From Girardinichthys multiradiatus (lineage: Eukaryota > Chordata > Actinopteri > Cyprinodontiformes > Goodeidae), in contig NC_061811.1 in NCBI RefSeq assembly GCF_021462225.1, positions 8,829,663 through 8,893,662 on the forward strand: DNA of 64,000 nucleotides, written 5' to 3'. Both the position numbers and the translations under genes were made by a program. The notes beneath the pieces are model-generated. The model was not told where the DNA came from, searched no databases, and saw nothing but the letters and a program-made list of their open reading frames with translations. Below, piece by piece: positions 59,601 to 64,000 of this stretch (positions are counted from its first letter, which is position 1; each line of letters opens with the position of its first letter).

Positions 59601-62600
59601 GATGCGCCATATATTGTGTTGTTTACTGCTGTTAGAATTTTGATTTATCATGACAAGGATAAATTCCAAATAATTATTTCTGGAAACCCCAAAAACTGAG
59701 ATTATTGTCAGGGTTGTTTGTTTTAATACTGTCTCCACTGTTGGTTCCATAACAGTATCAATAAATATCAATAAATTACAAAATGTGATTAAATGTAGTT
59801 ACTGTGTGATAAGAATCAGACTTCTTTATGTCACCAGAGCCATGAAGAAACACGGTTCAGAGTTTTTAAGAGTTTTTTAAGGGTGGGTCTGTGTTTGTGG
59901 GGCTCTGAAAGCAGTGACATGCAGTCACAGCCATACAAAGAGGACTGAAAAATAGTTGTGAATAATTTATCTTTATTGTTATCACAATAAATACCATTGA
60001 ATATCGTGATAAAATTGTAAGTACATTTCACTCTACCTTTTCCAAGTGCTTATCTATATAAACAATTATGTGCAAGTGTAAAAACCAGAAATGTCCACCC
60101 ATCATGTTCAGGAAGGAGGTCGTTGAGATGAACACGTTTTGGTGTGGAATGTGGATATCAACCCCAAAACAAAAATACCTAGTAAATATGCTAGCTAAAG
60201 ACAAGAATTATCCACACACCTTCATTTCTGGAGACCGGTCCTGTGGTCTGATGAAACTAAAGTTGAACTATTTGACCAGAGTTTCATTTAGAGGACAAAA
60301 GGGAAAGCTTGCAATCCTGAGAACACCATACCAACTGTGAAGTACGGGGGTGGCAGCATCATGCTTTGCAGAAGAACACTGCCAGAATTTCAAATGGTTC
60401 AGATTATTATTATTATCGGAATAACAAAATATTTATGAAATTGTATGCTTTAAAATTTGATGATGTGGCAAAATTCAATGCATGCATACATACAACCCTC
60501 TCCTTTCAAAATGGTTGGAAATTAAAGGAGCAACGTGTGAACTTGCATGTTTTAAAACAGGTAACGTGAAGACAACTATTAAAATAACTGGAGCAACTGG
60601 AAAAAATGATGAGAAATAAAGAAAGTTTAGGTAACAATGTCGATTTTTTTTTAAAACAGCAGATTAACAAATTGTCATGAGACAAATGGATGTACGTTTC
60701 CAGGATCTCTTTTGAAAATATTTTTTTCTTTTAAAAATATTAAGTGGTTCCCTTCAATAACAAGTGATATGAATATGAATAAAATCTAATATCTGTTTAT
60801 TGCACTTAGTGTCTGCTCCTTTCTACAAGCGTTCATACAGACCATATAAAATCCTATCATAAATCAATTCATCCAACTGTTCCCGTTTACCATGTGGTTA
60901 CCATGGCGACCCGGGCTTCCAGGCTCTGGAATTCCACCCAACATTCCAAACTCGGACAAAATGCTTCCTATTTCAGATCTAGCCTGAATACAATCCTGTC
61001 CAAACGGGCCTTCTCACTCCGATAATCTGCTTGTAATAATTTTGTATCGCTCTTTATTTGATGGTGTTTAATGCTTTCTGAAAGGTACCAAGAAATAAAG
61101 TGCATAATAATAATAACAATAATATTAAAGGGCTGCATGCTGCTCTCCAACAGTCTGAGCTGGGATTGTGTAGCTGGGGAACAAAACAAAAAAAGCCTTT
61201 CACTGTGGGACTTATCCAGGGAGGAACAGAGCCGCTCTGGAAATATCAATATCACTGCTTCAGTCAACGGAACATGCTGATTCAGCACTTTTCTATCTCC
61301 AGGAGTACATAGTTCAAAGATAAACTGCTTACAGTTGATGCTCAATGACTAAAGCACAGTCTTCATTAAGACAAGAGAGAATATGAGAGGATGGGGGTAG
61401 ATTGTTGCACCTTTACTGCAAAAAGAAGAGCAAAATAAAAATCCCTTCTTTTATTTCTGCCTTTTTGAGTCTATGGTTATAATAACCGATGCTTGAATTA
61501 CTTCTCTTCCACTCCTTTGGGATCAGAGCAGGTCATTTTGGTCCCACAGACAGATGCATAATTTTGATTATTTCAAGGAAGGCGTCAGTTTGGCAGAACG
61601 GACACTGATGCAACCTCCCAGGAGGTCTGAGGCAGCACTTATTACAAAGACTAACAATGCTTTGGCAAAGACCCGATGCTTTGGCCTGACAACAGAAAAC
61701 ATGATTTAGCACAGAAACAAAGTGACGCAGGTGTGTGGTCAAGAGCAGGTGGATGATATGTAATCAGACATCTTTTTATCTAAGCCTGCATGACATAACC
61801 GTGGCAAAGCCAACAGTTATAGATAGAGATATTTATTTAATAGCAGAGAGGCTGACTTATCAGCTTGTTTGTCTAATTGGTATTCATGATAACAAACCTT
61901 TTGAGTCACTAGGAGTAAATTAGTCTGGACTCACATTCAGATTTAGCAGTTCCTCTGCCATCAGCATCAACACTGTTAGACTGCTTTGGGCTCTTGACGT
62001 GCTCTGGCGGTGGGTCGAAATTCCACACGGCCTAAAGTTAACAAAACATTTAGCAAGAATTTGCACCCTGGAGAGACGTCCACTCTGAGCCAAGCTTCCC
62101 TGCTGCAGTCGTCTGTTCCTGAACCGTTCGCTTAACGAGCCAACCAGGCCTTTAATACTTCCTCTGCCGAGTCAGGCAGGTTCCTGCACTGCGAGGGAGC
62201 TTTACAGCATCACAGCTCATGCTAATTCAACTGAGAAGTGCAGATTTATTCCACCTTAAAAGATAAATAAAGTGTTGCTAAGGCAGTAGTTAATTGTTTT
62301 TGCTGTTTTTTTGTCTACCAGCATCCTAAACATCCCACACAGGTCAAACAGTTATTGGTTTTAGGAAGTTATGACAGCTGACTGGGAAATTATTGATCAT
62401 TATCAGATCTTCAGTGAATTATCAGTTTGTTACAACAGTAAAGGTAAACCTAGGTGGAACTGTGCTTATTTTATATCATTACCCTCATAGCATAATTACC
62501 CAAGTCATATAAGCTAAAATATGACTTAGGCAGTTATGCTTTGAGACTAACAACATTTATTTTCAAAATGATATGTGCAAACCATCTAAGACAGCATGCA

Positions 62601-63237
62601 TAGTAGACCTACTGAACTGGAACATACAATGCATGAGGAAAAACAAAGATGTTGGAATGGTGGTTTATTCAACCACCTTGCCCCTGAAGCGCTAAAAATT
62701 ATCACTTTTCAGCTTTAACTAAACATTTTACTGCTTATTTGTTGGATGACAATATCTCTAATTTATTTAATCTTACCGCAAATTATATATCTATAGGCTG
62801 AACATCATAATGTGCATCAATATATTGATACACAACACAGAGCTCATCAGTCACGAAAACATTTTAAATCAAGGCATTTACCAACCTCTCAAATGACTTT
62901 AGCATTTTTCACATTTATTAAAAATAATAATAAAGATACAGTTGACATAATTTAGTTGTTAATTTTTGTTTTTTTAATTGTTAAAATAAAATTTTATTAA
63001 AGTCTCCTGCACCAGTGAGATCAGATCACGGTGGATAAAAACATCTCAACAACAATAAAAGCAACAAAGGGACAGCAGCTTGTCAAACATCAGGATCACA
63101 GCTAATGTTAGCAGGTCTGCAGCAGAGTCCATCGGGATAAAAACGCATCAGAACCGGGTCACGGCAGGGCTCAGATCGCCTGACGGTCCGCAGGGACTCA
63201 CCTTCGGTTTATAAAGCCACTTTCTGAAGCGGTTCAT
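35514..63237 (-). CDS. zfyve28: zfyve28, lateral signaling target protein 2 (LST2) homologue, complete, 14 coding exons
   Basis: LST2 is a FYVE-domain protein of early endosomes, a negative regulator of EGFR signalling. In mammals its monoubiquitination controls endosomal association. Fourteen exons join in phase to 3057 nt, 1018 residues plus stop (the human protein is somewhat shorter, about 890). The N-terminal half (1-285) is very close to vertebrate LST2: [51 protein letters not shown]. Lys86 here appears to align with the reported ubiquitinated lysine of human LST2. The middle (268-779, one exon) is acidic and Ser/Pro-rich with conserved islands ([43 protein letters not shown]). The C-terminal FYVE domain (about 941-1010) has WVPD, RKHHCR (966-971), RVC (998-1000) and eight zinc-type cysteines 954, 957, 970, 973, 978, 981, 1000, 1003. 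Introns are heavily invaded by transposons. Confidence 0.95.
35733..35836 (-). CDS. zfyve28: zfyve28 exon 13 (FYVE domain, first half)
   Basis: Acceptor cactcc[20 protein letters not shown] then [17 protein letters not shown], donor AAAG|GTCTGA, phase 0. Carries the WxxD motif and the basic RKHHCR motif that contacts phosphatidylinositol 3-phosphate in FYVE domains. Confidence 0.96.
35957..36061 (-). CDS. zfyve28: zfyve28 exon 12
   Basis: Acceptor gtgcccAG|TAGTCC, giving [18 protein letters not shown] after joining exon 11, then [12 protein letters not shown]; donor GAAG|GTCAGC. The TAG at the exon start is split across codons and is not a stop. Confidence 0.92.
36290..36960 (-). mobile_element. 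Tc1-like relic in zfyve28 intron 11
   Basis: Reverse strand near 36490-36520 retains a CAAACATGG GGGTAGTGTGATGGT-type core (KHGGGSVMV); 'tccatcaattacagcaagtcatccaggtcctgaag' in pieces parallels the relic at 1930-1975. Confidence 0.6.
37240..37440 (+). mobile_element. 3' end of a Tc1-like element in zfyve28 intron 11
   Basis: Shares with 10130-10255 the order aataaatgaaatcatc, gcattttgtatttac, tgtgacaaaaaagcaaa and a final aataattttttccacagga. Confidence 0.65.
37480..37596 (-). CDS. zfyve28: zfyve28 exon 11
   Basis: Acceptor gtgatgc[28 protein letters not shown] then [19 protein letters not shown], donor AAGG|GTGAGG, phase 1. Residues 867-906. Confidence 0.93.
37685..37848 (-). CDS. zfyve28: zfyve28 exon 10
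   Basis: Acceptor gtgttc[18 protein letters not shown] ... [21 protein letters not shown], donor TCAG|GTGAAG, phase 1. Residues 812-867. Confidence 0.94.
38051..38146 (-). CDS. zfyve28: zfyve28 exon 9
   Basis: Reads (S)[16 protein letters not shown] then [15 protein letters not shown], donor CCAAG|GTAATG. Start taken at acceptor tttttAG|TTTTCAG; the nested alternative tttcAG|AAGTCC would start at 38139 and drop SFQ. Serine-rich; likely phosphorylated linker (inference). Confidence 0.85.
38147..38322 (-). other. zfyve28 intron 8
   Basis: Short A-rich intron; holds alternative splice sites discussed under exons 8 and 9. Confidence 0.6.
38323..39861 (-). CDS. zfyve28: zfyve28 exon 8 (large acidic, Ser/Pro-rich exon)
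   Basis: Acceptor cttctgcAG|GGATCTC, then [17 protein letters not shown] and LCISQDGEL, continuing through an acidic low-complexity region to [10 protein letters not shown]. The exon encodes residues 268-779, half of the protein. The 3' end chosen is TCCAG|GTTTGT at 38323 (phase 2), which joins exon 9 from its upstream acceptor to read [13 protein letters not shown]. Two other in-phase choices exist: GAG|GTACTC at 38332 with the same acceptor, or AAAG|GTGGAC at 38358 with the later acceptor. Repeated glutamate clusters ([28 protein letters not shown]) mark it as disordered. Confidence 0.88.
39943..40044 (-). CDS. zfyve28: zfyve28 exon 7
   Basis: Acceptor tgttttcAG, 102 nt, [20 protein letters not shown] then [13 protein letters not shown], donor ATCAG|GTAAAT. 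Residues 233-267. Confidence 0.95.
40123..40212 (-). CDS. zfyve28: zfyve28 exon 6
   Basis: Acceptor cccctcAG, 90 nt, [21 protein letters not shown] ... LAIV as one piece of about 30 residues, donor GTTTG|GTAAGT. Residues 203-233. Confidence 0.95.
40309..40398 (-). CDS. zfyve28: zfyve28 exon 5
   Basis: Acceptor gtttcAG|CTACGTG, 90 nt, [16 protein letters not shown] ... LFCETVE, donor GAAAG|GTGAGT (phase 2 both sides). Residues 173-203. Confidence 0.95.
40479..41590 (+). mobile_element. TIR-bounded Tc1/mariner-type element, decayed, in zfyve28 intron 4
   Basis: Left end includes gtataacattatgaccac (from 40491) and right end gtggtcataatgttatgcc (to 41582), inverted. Near the right end 'ccctagatctcaatccaatcaagcatctg' (in part) decodes to PDLNPIKHL, the third catalytic block of Tc1/mariner transposases with Glu changed to Lys. 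No long open frame. Confidence 0.75.
41834..42598 (+). pseudogene. L2 LINE reverse transcriptase, truncated
   Basis: RT order is clear: [78 protein letters not shown]. The ORF runs into the Tc1 end at 42577. No YADD catalytic box follows on the other side of the insertion, and upstream of 41834 the frame is broken, so it cannot be active. Confidence 0.92.
42577..44186 (-). mobile_element. Tc1-like transposon, family B, 1610 bp, apparently intact
   Basis: Bounded by about 200-bp inverted repeats (catgtccttctcaaaatatt at 42577, one base off caggtcc; aatattttgagaaggacctg ending 44186) and by TA at 42575-42576 and 44187-44188. Removing it with one TA rejoins LINE codons to read FTIYMLL, the expected L2 sequence. 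Confidence 0.95.
42854..43858 (-). CDS. Tc1 family B transposase, full-length DD34E
   Basis: 334 residues, no stops or frameshifts. It catalyses excision and TA-targeted integration. The N-terminal part (1-125) is the paired-type DNA-binding region (two HTH units: about 6-45 with [17 protein letters not shown], and 60-110 with [12 protein letters not shown] ... [14 protein letters not shown]), joined by a GRKKCGRKR basic linker that also serves as AT-hook/NLS-like sequence. The catalytic triad is Asp148 (FSDESKF), Asp238 ([10 protein letters not shown]) and Glu273 ([12 protein letters not shown]), 34 residues between the last two. Length is usual for Tc1. It lies within zfyve28 intron 4 on the gene's own strand. 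All parts needed for activity are present in sequence; whether it is expressed is unknown. Confidence 0.95.
   Translation of the reverse strand: MGKTADLTAVQKATMDTLKQEGKTQKDISERIGCSQSAVLRHLSGKSVGRKKCGRKRCTTRRGDRTLRKIVEKGRFQTLGDLRKQWTESGVETSRATVHRRVQEMGYRCRIPQVKPLLNQKQRQKRLTWATEKQHWTVAQWSKVLFSDESKFCMSFGNQGARVWRKTGEKEMPKCQKSSVKYPQSVMVWGAVSAAGVGPLCFIKGRVNAASYQEILEHFMLPSAEKLYGDEDFIFQHDLAPAHSAKTTGKWFTDHGITVLNWPANSPDLNPIENLWDIVKRTLRDSRPNTLDELKAAIEASWASIRPQQCHRLIASMPRRIEAVISAKGFPTKY
44822..45024 (-). CDS. zfyve28: zfyve28 exon 4
   Basis: Acceptor ctgtccAG, 67 codons plus two bases ([15 protein letters not shown] ... [10 protein letters not shown], then AG of Ser173), donor CTCAG|GTGAAC. The downstream intron becomes L2 LINE only about 9 nt after the exon. 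Confidence 0.94.
45147..45284 (-). CDS. zfyve28: zfyve28 exon 3
   Basis: Acceptor tcctctGCAG type (ctgcAG|GACAAT), 46 codons ([14 protein letters not shown] ... QLWFGAE), donor GAG|GTAGGT, phase 0. Contains FCVK with Lys86, the likely equivalent of the ubiquitinated lysine. Residues 60-105. Confidence 0.95.
45285..47503. other. zfyve28 intron 2, no gene seen
   Basis: Unique-looking sequence; no transposon core motifs and no coding segment recognised. Confidence 0.5.
47504..47644 (-). CDS. zfyve28: zfyve28 exon 2
   Basis: Acceptor ctgaacAG, 47 codons ([16 protein letters not shown] ... VNQFRSCQ), donor CAG|GTTAGT, phase 0 at both ends. Residues 13-59. Confidence 0.95.
47790..48970 (+). mobile_element. 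Decayed Tc1-like transposon in zfyve28 intron 1
   Basis: Left end has the 'gatatttacatacactgtgtaaaaag' type terminal sequence (in part; repeated as 'actttacatacactatgt' at 47973). The core [22 protein letters not shown] at 48508-48580 resembles the KYGGGNIMLWGCF block of Tc1 transposases. The second Asp block is readable as [13 protein letters not shown]. Frames broken. Confidence 0.75.
48975..50455. other. zfyve28 intron 1, no gene seen
   Basis: No recognisable coding or transposon core motif. Confidence 0.4.
50461..50770. mobile_element. DNA-transposon relic
   Basis: Begins cactttattaggtacacctgg, a terminal sequence seen in widespread vertebrate DNA elements, followed by 'ggtgctttgttggtttgagatctggtgac' type text (in part). 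No coding frame. Confidence 0.45.
50824..51870 (-). mobile_element. Non-LTR retrotransposon (jockey/CR1-like superfamily), 5'-truncated
   Basis: Minus strand from [11 protein letters not shown] near 51850 to the 3' tail at 50824-50850, ttggcaataaagctgattc followed by a (TGATTC) short repeat. 5' truncation and a short-repeat tail are typical of target-primed integration. Exact clade (Rex1, CR1, L2) not decided. Confidence 0.85.
51101..51826 (-). pseudogene. LINE reverse transcriptase fragment
   Basis: 241 codons open: [85 protein letters not shown] (catalytic FADD), [21 protein letters not shown], then a premature TGA at 51101. The next part ([20 protein letters not shown] ... [15 protein letters not shown]) continues in other frames to about 50900. 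Endonuclease domain absent. Confidence 0.93.
51875..54740. other. zfyve28 intron 1, no gene seen
   Basis: No recognisable transposon core or coding segment. Confidence 0.45.
54760..55690 (-). mobile_element. Tc1-like DNA-transposon relic
   Basis: Reverse strand at about 54930-54980 decodes in pieces to [11 protein letters not shown], the Tc1 core. The rest (to about 55690) has the look of a single old insertion; long ORFs across it are not genes. Confidence 0.55.
55700..57885. other. zfyve28 intron 1, no gene seen
   Basis: No recognisable feature. Confidence 0.4.
57890..58095 (+). mobile_element. 3' end of a Tc1-like element
   Basis: 'aaaacaattctgcaaagaagagtgggc' (in part) and 'ggggcaaataatttttacagca' style ending match the element at 9930-10255. 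Confidence 0.6.
58434..58815. repeat. MITE-like repeat with inverted ATCGATTAAT-type ends
   Basis: Left half: aacgatcattttgctaatcg, attaatctgttgg. Right half: attgataatcacgactaatc, caattaactgtttcagcccc. The two halves are imperfect inverted copies. Confidence 0.55.
58820..60055. other. zfyve28 intron 1, no gene seen
   Basis: No recognisable feature. Confidence 0.4.
60060..60380 (+). mobile_element. Tc1-like relic
   Basis: 'tggtctgatgaaactaaagttgaact' (in part, W-SDETKVEL) and 'gtgaagtacgggggtggcagc' (VKYGGGS) at 60243-60360 keep the order of Tc1 catalytic blocks. Confidence 0.65.
60381..61530. other. zfyve28 intron 1, no gene seen
   Basis: AT-rich; no recognisable feature. Confidence 0.4.
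61533..61682 (-). other. Exon-like, Cys-rich open segment of unknown nature
   Basis: Minus strand: acceptor-like tttctgttgtcAG|GCCAAAGC, then 49 codons [50 protein letters not shown] and a stop. CxxC-x10-CxxC spacing resembles a zinc-binding knuckle. No family recognised. Could be a terminal exon of an unknown transcript or chance. Confidence 0.25.
61935..62031 (-). other. Second exon-like segment of unknown nature
   Basis: Minus strand: acceptor-like gttaactttAG, 32 codons plus one base ([32 protein letters not shown]), donor-like GAAT|GTGAGT. It could follow zfyve28 exon 1 (phase 0) but its length breaks the frame into exon 2, so it is not an in-frame cassette. Confidence 0.25.
62040..63201. 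other. zfyve28 intron 1, 5' end
   Basis: AT-rich to about 63000, then rising CpG towards exon 1. No coding segment. Confidence 0.45.
63202..63237 (-). CDS. zfyve28: zfyve28 exon 1 (coding part)
   Basis: ATG at 63237, [12 protein letters not shown], donor AAG|GTGAGT, phase 0. These 12 residues are essentially invariant at the LST2 N-terminus, which fixes the start. Surrounded by a CpG-rich region. Confidence 0.93.
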
Positions 63238-63560
63238 GGCTCCTTCCTTTGTCACAGCCCCTCCTCAGCTCTCCTCTGCCGGTCGGACGCCTCACGGTGA
63301 CGGCGGGCTGCTAACCTGGCTAGCTGCGGTGGATCCTCTGTCAGCCGGAGAACCAGACACTGTGGACGGATGGTTCTCCTAGACTACGGCATGGATGTGC
63401 GCCAAAACAAAGCAGATCGGTGGGAAGTTATTCCCATATTTCCTCAATTCTGACGCTCAGCCTGCCTCCTCCGCCCGACTGCCCGCTCCTCTCTGTCCCC
63501 AGCTAACGTTACTTCAGGACTGTCACGTTGACAACAGTCCCCGCCCACTTTCCCAGCGAC
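63238..63560 (-). promoter_or_regulatory. zfyve28: zfyve28 5'UTR and CpG-rich promoter region
   Basis: GC- and CpG-rich sequence immediately upstream of the ATG (gccggtcggacgcctcacgg, gcgacggtgcc). No TATA box noted, fitting a CpG-island promoter. The transcription start is not determined. Confidence 0.5.
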
Positions 63561-64000
63561 GGTGCCTTCAGGGGTGGCTCCGACCAATCAGCGAAGAGGG
63601 GCACTGTACCTAGACAATACCTGTGAAAGGAGGAATGTACCTGTACTGTACCGCCCCAGCAGCCCCAAACCGAGAAGACAAGTTTCACAGGTTTCTGCTT
63701 AAATCAGGAAATCCATACTTACCATATAACCTGCGTTTGTGGTGGTTAAAATTCCGTTTGGATACTATGATTTTTTAAAATTTTAGCTTTGTCTTATGCA
63801 CCAGGTTGATCCTTTATTTGGTTTTATTTGTGTTTTTTTATTACCTACCTCTATGTGGGACAATATGTTCAGAATGTAAGTCTAAAACAGGGGTGTTCAA
63901 AGAGTGGGTCATTTGTGGCCCTTGGAAGGATTTTGTGCAACCAAAGTCCAAAATTCTAAAATCGTACAAATTTGACCCCCCAGCACAGTACAGATTAATA
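63561..64000. other. Upstream flank of zfyve28, with a repeat start at the window edge
   Basis: No gene seen. From about 63888 (acaggggtgttcaaagagtg, gtggcccttgg) the sequence looks like the beginning of an interspersed repeat cut off by the window end. Confidence 0.35.

Noticed and set aside
1..64000. CRISPR arrays, operons, ribosome binding sites or phage features
   Set aside because: The window is vertebrate nuclear DNA with spliced genes; no regularly spaced short direct repeats with unique spacers were seen.

Overview
This is vertebrate, almost certainly teleost, genomic DNA. It has short exons in long introns with GT-AG splice sites, many Tc1-like transposons in all states of decay, L2-type and other non-LTR retrotransposon pieces, tRNA-derived SINEs, long GT/CA microsatellites and AT-rich intergenic DNA. 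Nothing bacterial or viral was seen. Species cannot be read from the sequence; a percomorph fish is a guess from the repeat set.

Two protein-coding genes are supported, both on the minus strand and in tandem. On the left is the 5' part of fgfrl1 (decoy FGF receptor): a probable non-coding first exon near 23.8-24.06 kb, the signal-peptide exon at 23325-23414 and the Ig1 exon at 1396-1668. A 21.7-kb intron separates the two coding exons, and the rest of the gene lies beyond position 1. On the right is a complete zfyve28 (LST2 homologue, FYVE-domain endosomal regulator of receptor tyrosine kinase signalling). Its 14 coding exons run from the ATG at 63237 down to the stop at 35514. Intron phases match at every junction, and the assembled CDS is 3057 nt (1018 codons plus stop). 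One junction, exon 8 to 9, has alternative solutions.

Layout: 1-24.06 kb fgfrl1 and its introns (Tc1 relics, two SINEs, GT-flanked repeat, a perfect POU-dimer palindrome); about 24.1-26.95 kb a composite repeat block with a 208-bp CA array and a ~290-bp tandem minisatellite; 27.0-30.8 kb a nest of transposons (older repeat, then Tc1 family A, then Tc1 family B); 31.4-34.7 kb LINE, Tc1 and MITE relics; 33.5-63.24 kb zfyve28. Intron 4 of zfyve28 holds a TIR-bounded mariner-like element and an L2 LINE. The LINE is itself split by a Tc1 element with a full-length, apparently intact DD34E transposase. Intron 1 (15.6 kb) holds another LINE, several Tc1 relics and two exon-like segments of unknown meaning.

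The two host genes both act on growth-factor receptor signalling (FGFRL1 binds FGF ligands without kinase output; LST2 affects EGFR trafficking), but nothing in the sequence shows joint regulation. The strongest observations concern transposon history: two sister copies of one Tc1 family whose 53-bp length difference is fully explained by an 11-bp and a 42-bp deletion, clean TA empty sites, a LINE ending 9 bp from a functional splice donor, and three long DNA hairpins within transposon-derived DNA. No clearly new biological system was found.
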